The notes below the pieces were generated by a model that had not been told where the DNA came from, ran no database searches, and was given only the letters and a program-made list of their open reading frames with translations. Shown here piece after piece: positions 1 to 4,657 of a stretch of DNA of 10,927 bases. How positions within the stretch are numbered: position 1 is the stretch's first letter; each line of letters begins with the position of its first letter. Source of the stretch: Caryophanales bacterium UBA6769 (GTDB lineage Bacteria > Bacillota > Bacilli > Bacillales > UBA6769); contig DKGN01000207.1 of NCBI GenBank assembly GCA_002453275.1, positions 1 through 10,927 of the forward strand, in the 5' to 3' direction. Position numbers and translations under genes: made by a program.

Positions 1-39
1 TGCCCGCGGAAAGCGACTGCCCAGAGCGGAAATCAACAG
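1..39. repeat. Tail of a probable Bacillaceae intergenic repeat (partial)
   Basis: The GC-rich start contains gcggaaagcg followed by gagcggaaatcaac. From memory, this resembles the 3' part of an imperfect GC-rich repeat found between genes in many Bacillaceae genomes, where a gcggaaagcg block is followed a few bases later by gagcggaaatcaac. Its base composition differs clearly from the AT-rich DNA that follows. Only the last part would lie in the window. Alternatively it is the 3' end of a gene: the frame from position 1 is open to a TAA at 73-75, and the frame from position 3 is open to a TAA at 69-71, but neither translation is recognisable. Confidence 0.45.
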
Positions 40-77
40 AGCACATACCGCACAGTATCGTTCAACTGTAAATAAAT

Positions 78-114
78 AAAATCGTCTTCTCCTATTGAAT
101 GGGAAGACGATTTT
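78..114. terminator. Bidirectional intrinsic terminator
   Basis: Bases 78-89 (AAAATCGTCTTC) pair perfectly with 103-114 (GAAGACGATTTT), and two further pairs lie inside. The run TTTTcaTTTT follows on the plus strand, and on the minus strand the stem leads into TTTTATTTATTT. It lies directly behind the stop codon of the minus-strand synthase gene, so it should end that transcript. It could also end a plus-strand transcript entering from the left. Confidence 0.85.
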
Positions 115-118
115 CATT

Positions 119-937
119 TTAGTGATTCACTTGTTGTTTTACATCTTCAACGACTTCATGCACCTCTTCACGGGACATTTTTTCTTTCCCTTTTGTTAAA
201 GCTTCTAATGTTGAATGGGCAAGTTGAAGTGGTGTTTTACAAAATAAGAGAATTTGTGGGTTGTCTATAGCTTCAATGTATTCGTCTGCTTTTTTGAGAT
301 TTGCTTTCGCATATGCGAATAAATCAGCTTCATTCCAATGTTGAGGCATGAAATTAACACCACGCAAATCATCTTCATCTTGATTTCGGAGCATATTGAC
401 GGCTTGCAGGCCACGCCCAAACGCAATCGCTAATTCATGGTCCGTTTCCGTATTATCGTGCCATCTCCATATGTCAGACAGCATTGTTCCAACTAACCCC
501 GCAACATAATACGTGTACTCGTCTAAATCATCTTTCGTGCGAATGATCCAATCGCGTTGCACCCACTTCGCCATTCCTGTGGCCATTTCGCTCGTGGCAC
601 TTTTCACTTTATCAACGATTCCACTTGGACATAATTTAATCCAATCACCGAGCCGTTTCGTAACAGCAGGTAATGTCTTTTCATAAGGGCTTAGCAATTT
701 AGTGTATGTCGCTTGGTCGAATGGTTTTTTTAGTAGCTCGCTAGTCGCAAGGAGTAAATGCTCTTTCGTATCATGATCAAGTGTTTCATGATCTTCAATT
801 TCATCAATAGCTCTCATGCACAAATAGGCTGAAGCAACGGTGTACATTAATTTATCTTTTAAAAATGTAATTGGAATAAAGAACGTTCGACTTGTATCTC
901 TCAACATTTCCATCGATTCGTGCTGTAAATTCGTCAT
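119..937 (-). CDS. Squalene/phytoene synthase family protein
   Basis: This 272-residue protein belongs to the trans-isoprenyl diphosphate synthases that join two prenyl diphosphates head to head, or to their divergent relatives. SRTFF at 16-20 is the N-terminal substrate-binding signature. The first aspartate motif is DEIED (45-49) within a CMRAIDEIED block. The second, which family members usually keep as DxxxD, reads NQDED (185-189), so its first Asp is Asn; it is followed by RGVNFMP (192-198). Length is normal for a one-domain bacterial member. I recall Bacillus and Paenibacillus homologues with the same NxxED form, so this may be a subfamily trait. No desaturase, hopanoid or other carotenoid gene is adjacent, so substrate and product are unknown. 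A purine-rich AAAGAGG lies about 13 bases before the ATG, which is rather far. The gene stands alone, with its terminator directly downstream. Confidence 0.85.
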   Translation of the reverse strand: MTNLQHESMEMLRDTSRTFFIPITFLKDKLMYTVASAYLCMRAIDEIEDHETLDHDTKEHLLLATSELLKKPFDQATYTKLLSPYEKTLPAVTKRLGDWIKLCPSGIVDKVKSATSEMATGMAKWVQRDWIIRTKDDLDEYTYYVAGLVGTMLSDIWRWHDNTETDHELAIAFGRGLQAVNMLRNQDEDDLRGVNFMPQHWNEADLFAYAKANLKKADEYIEAIDNPQILLFCKTPLQLAHSTLEALTKGKEKMSREEVHEVVEDVKQQVNH

Positions 938-983
938 CTTAATAAGGAAGCCTCTTTTCTAATAATCCAAGATGTCTGCTTCT

Positions 984-1011
984 ACTATAGCGCACTCATT
1001 GTTAAAATGAA
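984..1011 (-). promoter_or_regulatory. Possible promoter of the synthase gene
   Basis: Read on the minus strand, a TATAGT -10 hexamer (984-989) is preceded at 16 bases by TTCATT (1006-1011). The -10 matches five of six consensus bases, but the -35 matches only about three, so the call is weak. The 0A box at 1027-1033 lies about 15-20 bases upstream of this -35. Confidence 0.35.
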
Positions 1012-1026
1012 ATGGATAGGAAAAAT

Positions 1027-1033
1027 TGTCGAA
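1027..1033 (+). promoter_or_regulatory. Perfect Spo0A box (TGTCGAA)
   Basis: TGTCGAA is an exact match to the 0A-box core bound by phosphorylated Spo0A in Bacillus. It lies just upstream of the synthase promoter candidate. It is also 7 bases upstream of a plus-strand TATAAT at 1041-1046, which has no good -35. Binding here could affect transcription in either direction. Assignment rests on the motif alone. Confidence 0.45.
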
Positions 1034-1090
1034 TTTCGTCTATAATTAGACCGTAATCTTCCTTAATAATAGTGTAGGGTTTGTCATCGT

Positions 1091-1108
1091 GGCTTCCTTA
1101 CAGAAGCC
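1091..1108. other. Perfect 6-bp hairpin in the divergent region
   Basis: GGCTTC (1091-1096) pairs with GAAGCC (1103-1108) around a six-base loop. No T-run follows on either strand, so it does not look like a terminator. It may be a protein-binding inverted repeat or chance. It lies between the two 0A boxes. Confidence 0.35.
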
Positions 1109-1158
1109 GATATTTGTTCATATTTGGTGGAAAGGTATAGGGAGTTTAACTATTAAAT

Positions 1159-1165
1159 TTCGACA
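1159..1165 (-). promoter_or_regulatory. Perfect Spo0A box, second copy (minus orientation)
   Basis: TTCGACA is the reverse complement of the TGTCGAA core. On the minus strand the extended match reads tTTGTCGAAat, closer to the full 0A consensus than the first box. It is centred about 50 bases upstream of the start expected from the extended -10 at 1200-1208, a plausible activator position for the downstream membrane protein-pyrD unit. Two perfect heptamers within 140 bases are unlikely by chance, but binding is inferred. Confidence 0.5.
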
Positions 1166-1199
1166 AATTACTTAAAAACGGAAATTATCTTTTTTCGTT

Positions 1200-1208
1200 T
1201 GGTATAGT
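1200..1208 (+). promoter_or_regulatory. Extended -10 promoter for the membrane protein-pyrD unit
   Basis: TGGTATAGT combines the extended TGn element with a five-of-six -10 hexamer (TATAGT, 1203-1208). No recognisable -35 lies at the proper distance, which fits either an extended -10 promoter or one needing an activator such as Spo0A bound at 1159-1165. A second TATAGT at about 1275-1280, with a poor TTTAAT -35, is an alternative. Confidence 0.45.
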
Positions 1209-1225
1209 GGACTCGATAAGAATAC

Positions 1226-1251
1226 TTTCAAGCTCGCTTCGGCGTTTGAAA
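1226..1251 (+). other. Leader hairpin with a UUCG tetraloop
   Basis: TTTCAA (1226-1231) pairs with TTGAAA (1246-1251). Inside, CGC (1235-1237) and GCG (1242-1244) close a UUCG loop, giving the very stable cUUCGg form, with a 3x1 internal loop between the two stems. No T-run follows, so it is not a terminator. With a start near 1215 it would lie near the 5' end of the leader, where such structures can stabilise mRNA. Confidence 0.45.
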
Positions 1252-1307
1252 ATTTAATAAAAAGTTAGTTAAGAATATAGTGGTCTGAAGGAGAGGGAGA
1301 TTTTACT

Positions 1308-1667
1308 TTGAGTAAATCAACTTATTGGATACTTTGGGCAGCAACGTTGCTCGTCATTAACTTATTTGTTTTTCCGCTAGCTACATTGACGACGGAGGAA
1401 GGGGCAGGGATTTTTTCAAAAGATACGTTGTCTATGCTTATGGTCATTCTTCTATGTAATATCGTAACGGTTCAATTATTTTTAGCTGCACGAAAAGAGG
1501 ACCAGCAGCACTTTACATACGGTCTTGTTACTGCAGGAATTTTTGTGCTTTCGATGTTTTTTATATGGCAGAAATTATTTATTCAACTTGCGATTATTTT
1601 ACTCGTCTTAAGTATTCTTGCGGCGTCTATTTTATTAGTAGTTTCCCTTTTTGTAAGAAGGACATAG
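1308..1667 (+). CDS. Small four-helix membrane protein of unknown function
   Basis: I do not recognise this 119-residue protein. It is very hydrophobic, with four likely membrane segments at about 7-27, 40-61, 70-88 and 91-116. A short polar loop (AARKEDQQHF, 60-69) separates helices 2 and 3, and the protein ends in VRRT, suggesting a positively charged cytoplasmic tail. The start is TTG, supported by a strong AAGGAGAGGGAG site eight bases upstream; no in-frame ATG is better placed. pyrD begins 16 bases after the stop, with no terminator between, so the two genes probably share a transcript. The leader has a 0A box, an extended -10 promoter and a UUCG hairpin. No link to pyrimidine synthesis is visible in the protein itself. 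Confidence 0.75.
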   Translation: MSKSTYWILWAATLLVINLFVFPLATLTTEEGAGIFSKDTLSMLMVILLCNIVTVQLFLAARKEDQQHFTYGLVTAGIFVLSMFFIWQKLFIQLAIILLVLSILAASILLVVSLFVRRT

Positions 1668-1683
1668 AGAGGAATGAGTCACG

Positions 1684-2772
1684 ATGTATCCTATGATGAA
1701 AAAATACTTATTTTCACTTGATCCAGAGCAAGCACATGAGCGCACAATTTCGGCATTATCCCTCGCTCAAAGGACTGGTATGACCCGTCTATTGCGCTCG
1801 ATGTACACCGTAAAGGATGAACGTCTTTCATCAGAATATTGGGGGCTCCAGTTTCCAAATCCCGTCGGTTTAGCGGCTGGTTTTGACAAAAATGCAGAAG
1901 TGTATTCGGCTCTTGCTGCACTTGGATTTGGCTTTATTGAAGTTGGAACGATTACACCACTTGGGCAAGAAGGTAATGAACAGCCTCGGTTATTTCGCCT
2001 AGTGGAAGACGAAGCGGTCATTAATCGGATGGGCTTTAACAATGCGGGTGCTACACAAGCCGAGGCAAATTTGCAAGAGTACGCGGAAGCGCAAATTCCA
2101 ATCGGGATAAACATCGGAAAAAATAAATTAACCCCGAATGAGGATGCGACAAGTGATTACGAGAAATGCTTAGAAGCCCTTTATCCATATGGTCATTATT
2201 TTGTCATTAATGTGAGTTCACCGAATACACCAAATTTGCGAGATTTACAAGAGGTTGAAGGACTTCGTGACTTAATTCGTGGTGTCCAAGGAAAGAAAGA
2301 ACAGCTAGAAGCAAACGGGCTTACTCCAAAGCCAATTTTGTTAAAAGTTGCGCCTGATATGTCTGATGAACAGATGCACGATGTTGTCCAAGTTGCTGTA
2401 TCAGAAGGGTTATCGGGTATTATTGCGACGAACACGACGTTGTCACGTGAGAATCTACGCAACGAAACGCATCGAGAGGAAGCGGGTGGGCTGAGTGGCA
2501 AGCCACTAACAGAACGTTCAACGACATGGATTAAAGAAATTTTTGAAGAAGTCGGAGACAAGGTGCCAATCATCGGAGTTGGTGGCATTTTCACAGGCGA
2601 GGACGCGTACGCAAAGATTCGTGCTGGTGCAAGTCTCGTGCAAGTGTATACAGGGATGATTTATGAAGGCCCTCGCATTGTAAAAGCGGTAAACAAGCAT
2701 TTAATTCAATTGTTAATACGTGATGGCTTCACGAACGTAAGTGAAGCAGTCGGAGTCGATGCACGTCGTTAG
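1684..2772 (+). CDS. pyrD: Dihydroorotate dehydrogenase, class 2 (quinone-dependent)
   Basis: This enzyme oxidises dihydroorotate to orotate in pyrimidine synthesis, using FMN and passing electrons to membrane quinone. The protein has 362 residues, typical for class 2. The N-terminal 45 residues form the short helical extension that contacts the membrane and quinone. The barrel carries GLAAGFDKN (62-70), with Lys69 at the flavin/substrate site, and NRMGFNNAG (114-122). INVSSPNTP (175-183) supplies Ser179 as catalytic base, whereas class 1 enzymes use Cys. TNTT (249-252), GGLSGKPL (268-275) and GVGGIFTGEDA (298-308) form the remaining flavin/phosphate site. The ATG follows AGAGAGGAA by about nine bases. 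It is not next to other pyr genes, unlike pyrD of the class 1B pyr operon of B. subtilis. Its last four bases overlap the convergent gene, and no terminator follows the stop. Confidence 0.96.
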   Translation: MYPMMKKYLFSLDPEQAHERTISALSLAQRTGMTRLLRSMYTVKDERLSSEYWGLQFPNPVGLAAGFDKNAEVYSALAALGFGFIEVGTITPLGQEGNEQPRLFRLVEDEAVINRMGFNNAGATQAEANLQEYAEAQIPIGINIGKNKLTPNEDATSDYEKCLEALYPYGHYFVINVSSPNTPNLRDLQEVEGLRDLIRGVQGKKEQLEANGLTPKPILLKVAPDMSDEQMHDVVQVAVSEGLSGIIATNTTLSRENLRNETHREEAGGLSGKPLTERSTTWIKEIFEEVGDKVPIIGVGGIFTGEDAYAKIRAGASLVQVYTGMIYEGPRIVKAVNKHLIQLLIRDGFTNVSEAVGVDARR

Positions 2773-3332
2773 TTGACCACATCAGGGTCATCGAAATACA
2801 CGTAAAGCTGTGGCTTTTCTAAATCATCGATAATAAAAGCATCATGACTTACTTTACGAAGTTGATTATACATTGCAAAATCACCGACCGCACCACCGAT
2901 TAAGAGTGCTGCTACACCGAGCAACAGTCCATTATTGAAATAAATTCCAAACACGAACGGCACAAACCCCGTTACCCAGAAGGGAAGCAAAAGGGCTTTT
3001 TTCATCGCTTTATTACGTAATGTTTTTTTCGTTCCAGCGTAAGCGACACCAAGCTCACGGTTGATGCCGTAAACTAAATCGCTCCATCGACATTTCCCCC
3101 AAAGCATGAAACCGAGTAGATGACAGAGTTCATGTAGGATAATGCCGATAATGTAAAATAATAAAAACAGTCCAAAGTTCACAAGCGTAATCGTATATGA
3201 AAATCCTTGATGGATGAGTGCAGTGAGCGAAAAGCCAATTAGCATCGCAATCAATGTAAAAACAAACATCTGTATTTGCATTTGCTTTAAATCAAAGGAA
3301 ATGACTTTATCTGGTTCTCGCGGTAAGTTCAT
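2769..3332 (-). CDS. DUF3267-type membrane protein, putative zinc metalloprotease
   Basis: The protein has 187 residues from the chosen ATG. Membrane segments lie at about 21-41, 47-69, 115-133 and 134-152. HELCH (67-71), at the end of the second segment, is an HExxH zinc motif, and D151 in GGAVGDFAMY is a possible third ligand. This layout matches the DUF3267 family, described as putative zincins; I know of no proven substrate. The C-terminus (153-187) is soluble and acidic (ending YFDDPDVVN). The frame is open 59 codons further upstream, but that part looks non-coding and overlaps the promoter. ATG at 3332 has AAAGGGG seven bases upstream and is clearly the start. The gene is transcribed alone and converges on pyrD with overlapping stop codons. 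Confidence 0.8.
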   Translation of the reverse strand: MNLPREPDKVISFDLKQMQIQMFVFTLIAMLIGFSLTALIHQGFSYTITLVNFGLFLLFYIIGIILHELCHLLGFMLWGKCRWSDLVYGINRELGVAYAGTKKTLRNKAMKKALLLPFWVTGFVPFVFGIYFNNGLLLGVAALLIGGAVGDFAMYNQLRKVSHDAFIIDDLEKPQLYVYFDDPDVVN

Positions 3333-3371
3333 GTCGTAACCCCTTTCGGCTGATTCCAATTTTCTACATCT

Positions 3372-3400
3372 AGTATAAACGTGTCTGAAGCCTGCTCCAA
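3372..3400 (-). promoter_or_regulatory. Promoter of the DUF3267-type gene
   Basis: On the minus strand, TTGGAG (3395-3400) and TATACT (3372-3377) are 17 bases apart. The -10 matches five of six bases and the -35 keeps TTG. The expected start near 3365 leaves a leader of about 30 bases ending in the AAAGGGG ribosome site. The -35 lies inside the stem of the plus-strand hairpin at 3387-3416. Confidence 0.5.
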
Positions 3401-3416
3401 GAGAACAGGTTTTTTT
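3387..3416 (+). terminator. Candidate plus-strand terminator upstream of the riboswitch
   Basis: CCTG-C-TC (3391-3397) pairs with GA-A-CAGG (3403-3409), with one C/A mismatch, around a five-base loop. Seven T residues follow (3410-3416). The stem is short, so strength is doubtful. No plus-strand gene ends just before it. The nearest is pyrD, 615 bases upstream, which has no terminator of its own, so this could end a pyrD transcript that runs antisense through the DUF3267-type gene. Confidence 0.35.
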
Positions 3417-3545
3417 AATGTCGTTTTCTAAAGTGAAGCTACTCGTAGCAGTGGCCTTTTTAGAGAAATGGCAGCGTACACACTGATTGATGCCGCGCAA
3501 ATGATTCAACTAAAAATAGCAAGCTATTAAAAAATAATGATAAAT

Positions 3546-3554
3546 TGATATAAT
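3546..3554 (+). promoter_or_regulatory. Possible second upstream promoter (extended -10)
   Basis: TGATATAAT contains a perfect TATAAT with the TGn extension. No good -35 is present. It would start about 43 bases upstream of the main riboswitch promoter and may be a minor second start for ribU, or chance in AT-rich DNA. Confidence 0.25.
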
Positions 3555-3568
3555 GAAAAAGCTTTCCC

Positions 3569-3597
3569 TTCACATTTGTAAGAAAGTAAGTTATAAT
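3569..3597 (+). promoter_or_regulatory. Sigma-A-type promoter of the FMN riboswitch-ribU unit
   Basis: TTCACA (3569-3574) is followed at exactly 17 bases by a perfect TATAAT (3592-3597). This is the best promoter in the window. Transcription should start near 3604, about 20 bases before the first base of aptamer helix P1. Confidence 0.8.
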
Positions 3598-3622
3598 AAA
3601 GTCAAATAACATAATATCGATT

Positions 3623-3775
3623 CATCTTCGGGGCGTGGTGAAATTCCCGACCGGCGGTAATGAAGTGTACAGCTTCTAAGCCCGCGAGCCTTTATCAATG
3701 CATGTTTAATCGTGCACATAGGCAGGATTTGGTGAGATTCCAAAGCCGACAGTACAGTCTGGATGGGAGAAGATG
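3623..3775 (+). promoter_or_regulatory. FMN riboswitch (RFN element), aptamer
   Basis: The conserved RFN blocks appear in order. These are GGGGCG..GTG..ATTCCC followed by ACCGGCGGTAA (3630-3660), AAGCCCGCGAGCC (3678-3690), and the block beginning GGCAGGATTTGGTGAGATTC (3721 onward), which continues through GCCGACAGTACAGTC to GGATGGGAGA (3770). Helix P1 is CATCTTC (3623-3629) with GAAGATG (3769-3775). The RNA binds FMN and should lower ribU expression when flavin is plentiful. The variable arm between the second and third blocks is a modest AT-rich hairpin. Its position before ribU, with an intrinsic terminator downstream, fits the transcription-attenuation form known from Bacillus. Confidence 0.97.
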
Positions 3776-3786
3776 GAGGTAGCCGT

Positions 3787-3811
3787 ATGTTCGAATCTAG
3801 TATTTGAACAT
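3787..3811 (+). other. Hairpin in the riboswitch expression platform
   Basis: ATGTTCGAAT (3787-3796) pairs with ATTTGAACAT (3802-3811), ten pairs including one G-U, around a CTAGT loop. It lies between the aptamer and the terminator. It probably brings GGGAGA (3765-3770, aptamer) close to TCTCCC (3833-3838, terminator base). These are perfectly complementary and can form the antiterminator. Confidence 0.6.
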
Positions 3812-3835
3812 TTATTTACGTATGCCGAACACTCT

Positions 3836-3865
3836 CCCGCAAAGGTACATCTTTGTGGGTTTTTT
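3836..3865 (+). terminator. Riboswitch-controlled terminator
   Basis: CCCGCAAAG (3836-3844) pairs with CTTTGTGGG (3851-3859), nine pairs with one G-U, and six T residues follow. It is formed when FMN holds P1 together. Without FMN, GGGAGA at 3765-3770 is free to pair with TCTCCC at 3833-3838, which removes the bottom of this stem. Confidence 0.92.
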
Positions 3866-3905
3866 ATTTATCGCATATGTAAGGCTTGCCTTTCTTCTAC
3901 ATGGG

Positions 3906-3932
3906 ATGAATCTCTAAGGAGAGAGGATTCAT
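3906..3932 (+). promoter_or_regulatory. Hairpin enclosing the ribU ribosome site and start codon
   Basis: ATGAATC (3906-3912) pairs perfectly with GATTCAT (3926-3932). TCT (3913-3915) can pair with AGA (3920-3922), leaving an AAGG loop and a three-base bulge. The ribosome site AAGGAGAGAGG (3916-3926) is inside the hairpin, and the first two bases of the ATG are in the stem. This could add a translational layer behind the transcriptional switch. The helix is only moderately stable and regulation is inferred. Confidence 0.45.
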
Positions 3933-4512
3933 GAAAAAGTACAACATCAAGTCTTTCGTTACGATTGGAATGTTAAGTAGTGTCGCGTTTGTTCTCATGC
4001 TGATTAAGTTTCCAATTCCGCCATTTCCACCATATTTGACGGTAGATTTTAGTGATATTCCAGCATTAATCGCAGCTTTCATGTTCGGTCCAGCTGCAGC
4101 AATCCTCGTGGAATTGTTTAAGAATATTATTGATTATATCGTCATTGGAAGTGAAGCTGGGATTCCAATTGGGAATTTCTCGAACTTTATAGCAGGGATC
4201 GTTTTCGTTATCCCAACATACTTTGTATATCGACGATTACAAGCTAAACACGGATTAGTTGTTTCTCTCGTAGTCGGAACCTTATTTATGGCTATTTTTA
4301 TGAGTATTTTAAATTACATTGCGATCTTGCCAGCATATATTGCATTGCTCGGCTGGGACCCAATGACGACGAGTGCGTTGCGACAGCTTGTCGTGGCGGC
4401 AGTATTACCATTTAACATTATAAAAGGAATCATTGTCGCGGTCGTCTTCTTATTATTATATAGCCGAATGGGCAAATGGCTTCATGAAAATACACGATTA
4501 AAAAATGCATAA
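3931..4512 (+). CDS. ribU: Riboflavin ECF transporter substrate-binding component RibU
   Basis: RibU is the membrane S-component that captures riboflavin for uptake. It works with the shared EcfA/EcfA'/EcfT module, which is not in this window. The protein has 193 residues and six likely membrane helices, the usual size. Recognisable parts are FPIPPFPPYLTVDFSDIPAL (27-46), the flavin-binding loop region, GIPIGNFSNFIAG (77-89), LNYIAILPAY (127-136) and LPFNIIKG (159-166). The ATG follows AAGGAGAGAGG and no competing start is nearby. An FMN riboswitch and conditional terminator precede it and its own terminator follows, so it forms a single-gene unit. B. subtilis has the same arrangement at its homologue (ypaA/fmnP). 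Flavin demand from PyrD and the downstream monooxygenase is a loose functional link only. Confidence 0.95.
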   Translation: MKKYNIKSFVTIGMLSSVAFVLMLIKFPIPPFPPYLTVDFSDIPALIAAFMFGPAAAILVELFKNIIDYIVIGSEAGIPIGNFSNFIAGIVFVIPTYFVYRRLQAKHGLVVSLVVGTLFMAIFMSILNYIAILPAYIALLGWDPMTTSALRQLVVAAVLPFNIIKGIIVAVVFLLLYSRMGKWLHENTRLKNA

Positions 4513-4519
4513 GCAATGA

Positions 4520-4552
4520 GGGAAAAGGATGAGTTGTCCTTTTCCCTTTTTT
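4520..4552 (+). terminator. ribU terminator
   Basis: GGGAAAAGGA (4520-4529) pairs perfectly with TCCTTTTCCC (4537-4546) around a seven-base loop, and six T residues follow. It lies just after the ribU stop and separates ribU from the next operon. Confidence 0.95.
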
Positions 4553-4585
4553 AATTGGGCTAGAATTTATGATAAGTTGAGATTC

Positions 4586-4598
4586 TTTGTTACACAAA
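4586..4598. promoter_or_regulatory. Candidate operator overlapping the operon promoter
   Basis: TTTGT-TAC-ACAAA is a perfect 5-bp inverted repeat overlapping the -35 and the upstream spacer. An alternative half-site pair, TTAC-N6-GTAA (4590-4603), overlaps it. Either would place a dimeric repressor on the promoter. Neither resembles the MhqR operator of B. subtilis as I remember it. No regulator gene is next to the operon in this window. Confidence 0.3.
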
Positions 4599-4614
4599 AG
4601 TAAACCGTTATAAT
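4587..4614 (+). promoter_or_regulatory. Promoter of the permease-monooxygenase-nadX-mhqED operon
   Basis: TTGTTA (4587-4592) and a perfect TATAAT (4609-4614) are 16 bases apart. Transcription should start near 4620, after the terminator of ribU. The TATAAT overlaps an ATG at 4613 that is in frame with the permease, so that ATG would not be in the transcript. Confidence 0.65.
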
Positions 4615-4657
4615 GGAGGAGAAACGTTCTTTTAACAGCGAGAAAATAGGTGTTACT

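Noticed and set aside
1691..2700. Several open frames antisense to pyrD
   Set aside because: They lack ribosome sites and recognisable proteins, and lie opposite a strongly conserved gene.
3418..3486. Small frame starting at ATG 3418
   Set aside because: It has 22 codons, starts directly after a T-run, lacks a ribosome site and has no recognisable product.
3333..3509. N-terminal extension of the DUF3267-type gene
   Set aside because: The added 59 residues are not protein-like and would cover the promoter. ATG 3332 has a good ribosome site at the right distance.
4613..4657. ATG 4613 as start of the permease
   Set aside because: The ATG is part of the TATAAT box and has no ribosome site before it. 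TTG 4658 begins directly at the first membrane helix.
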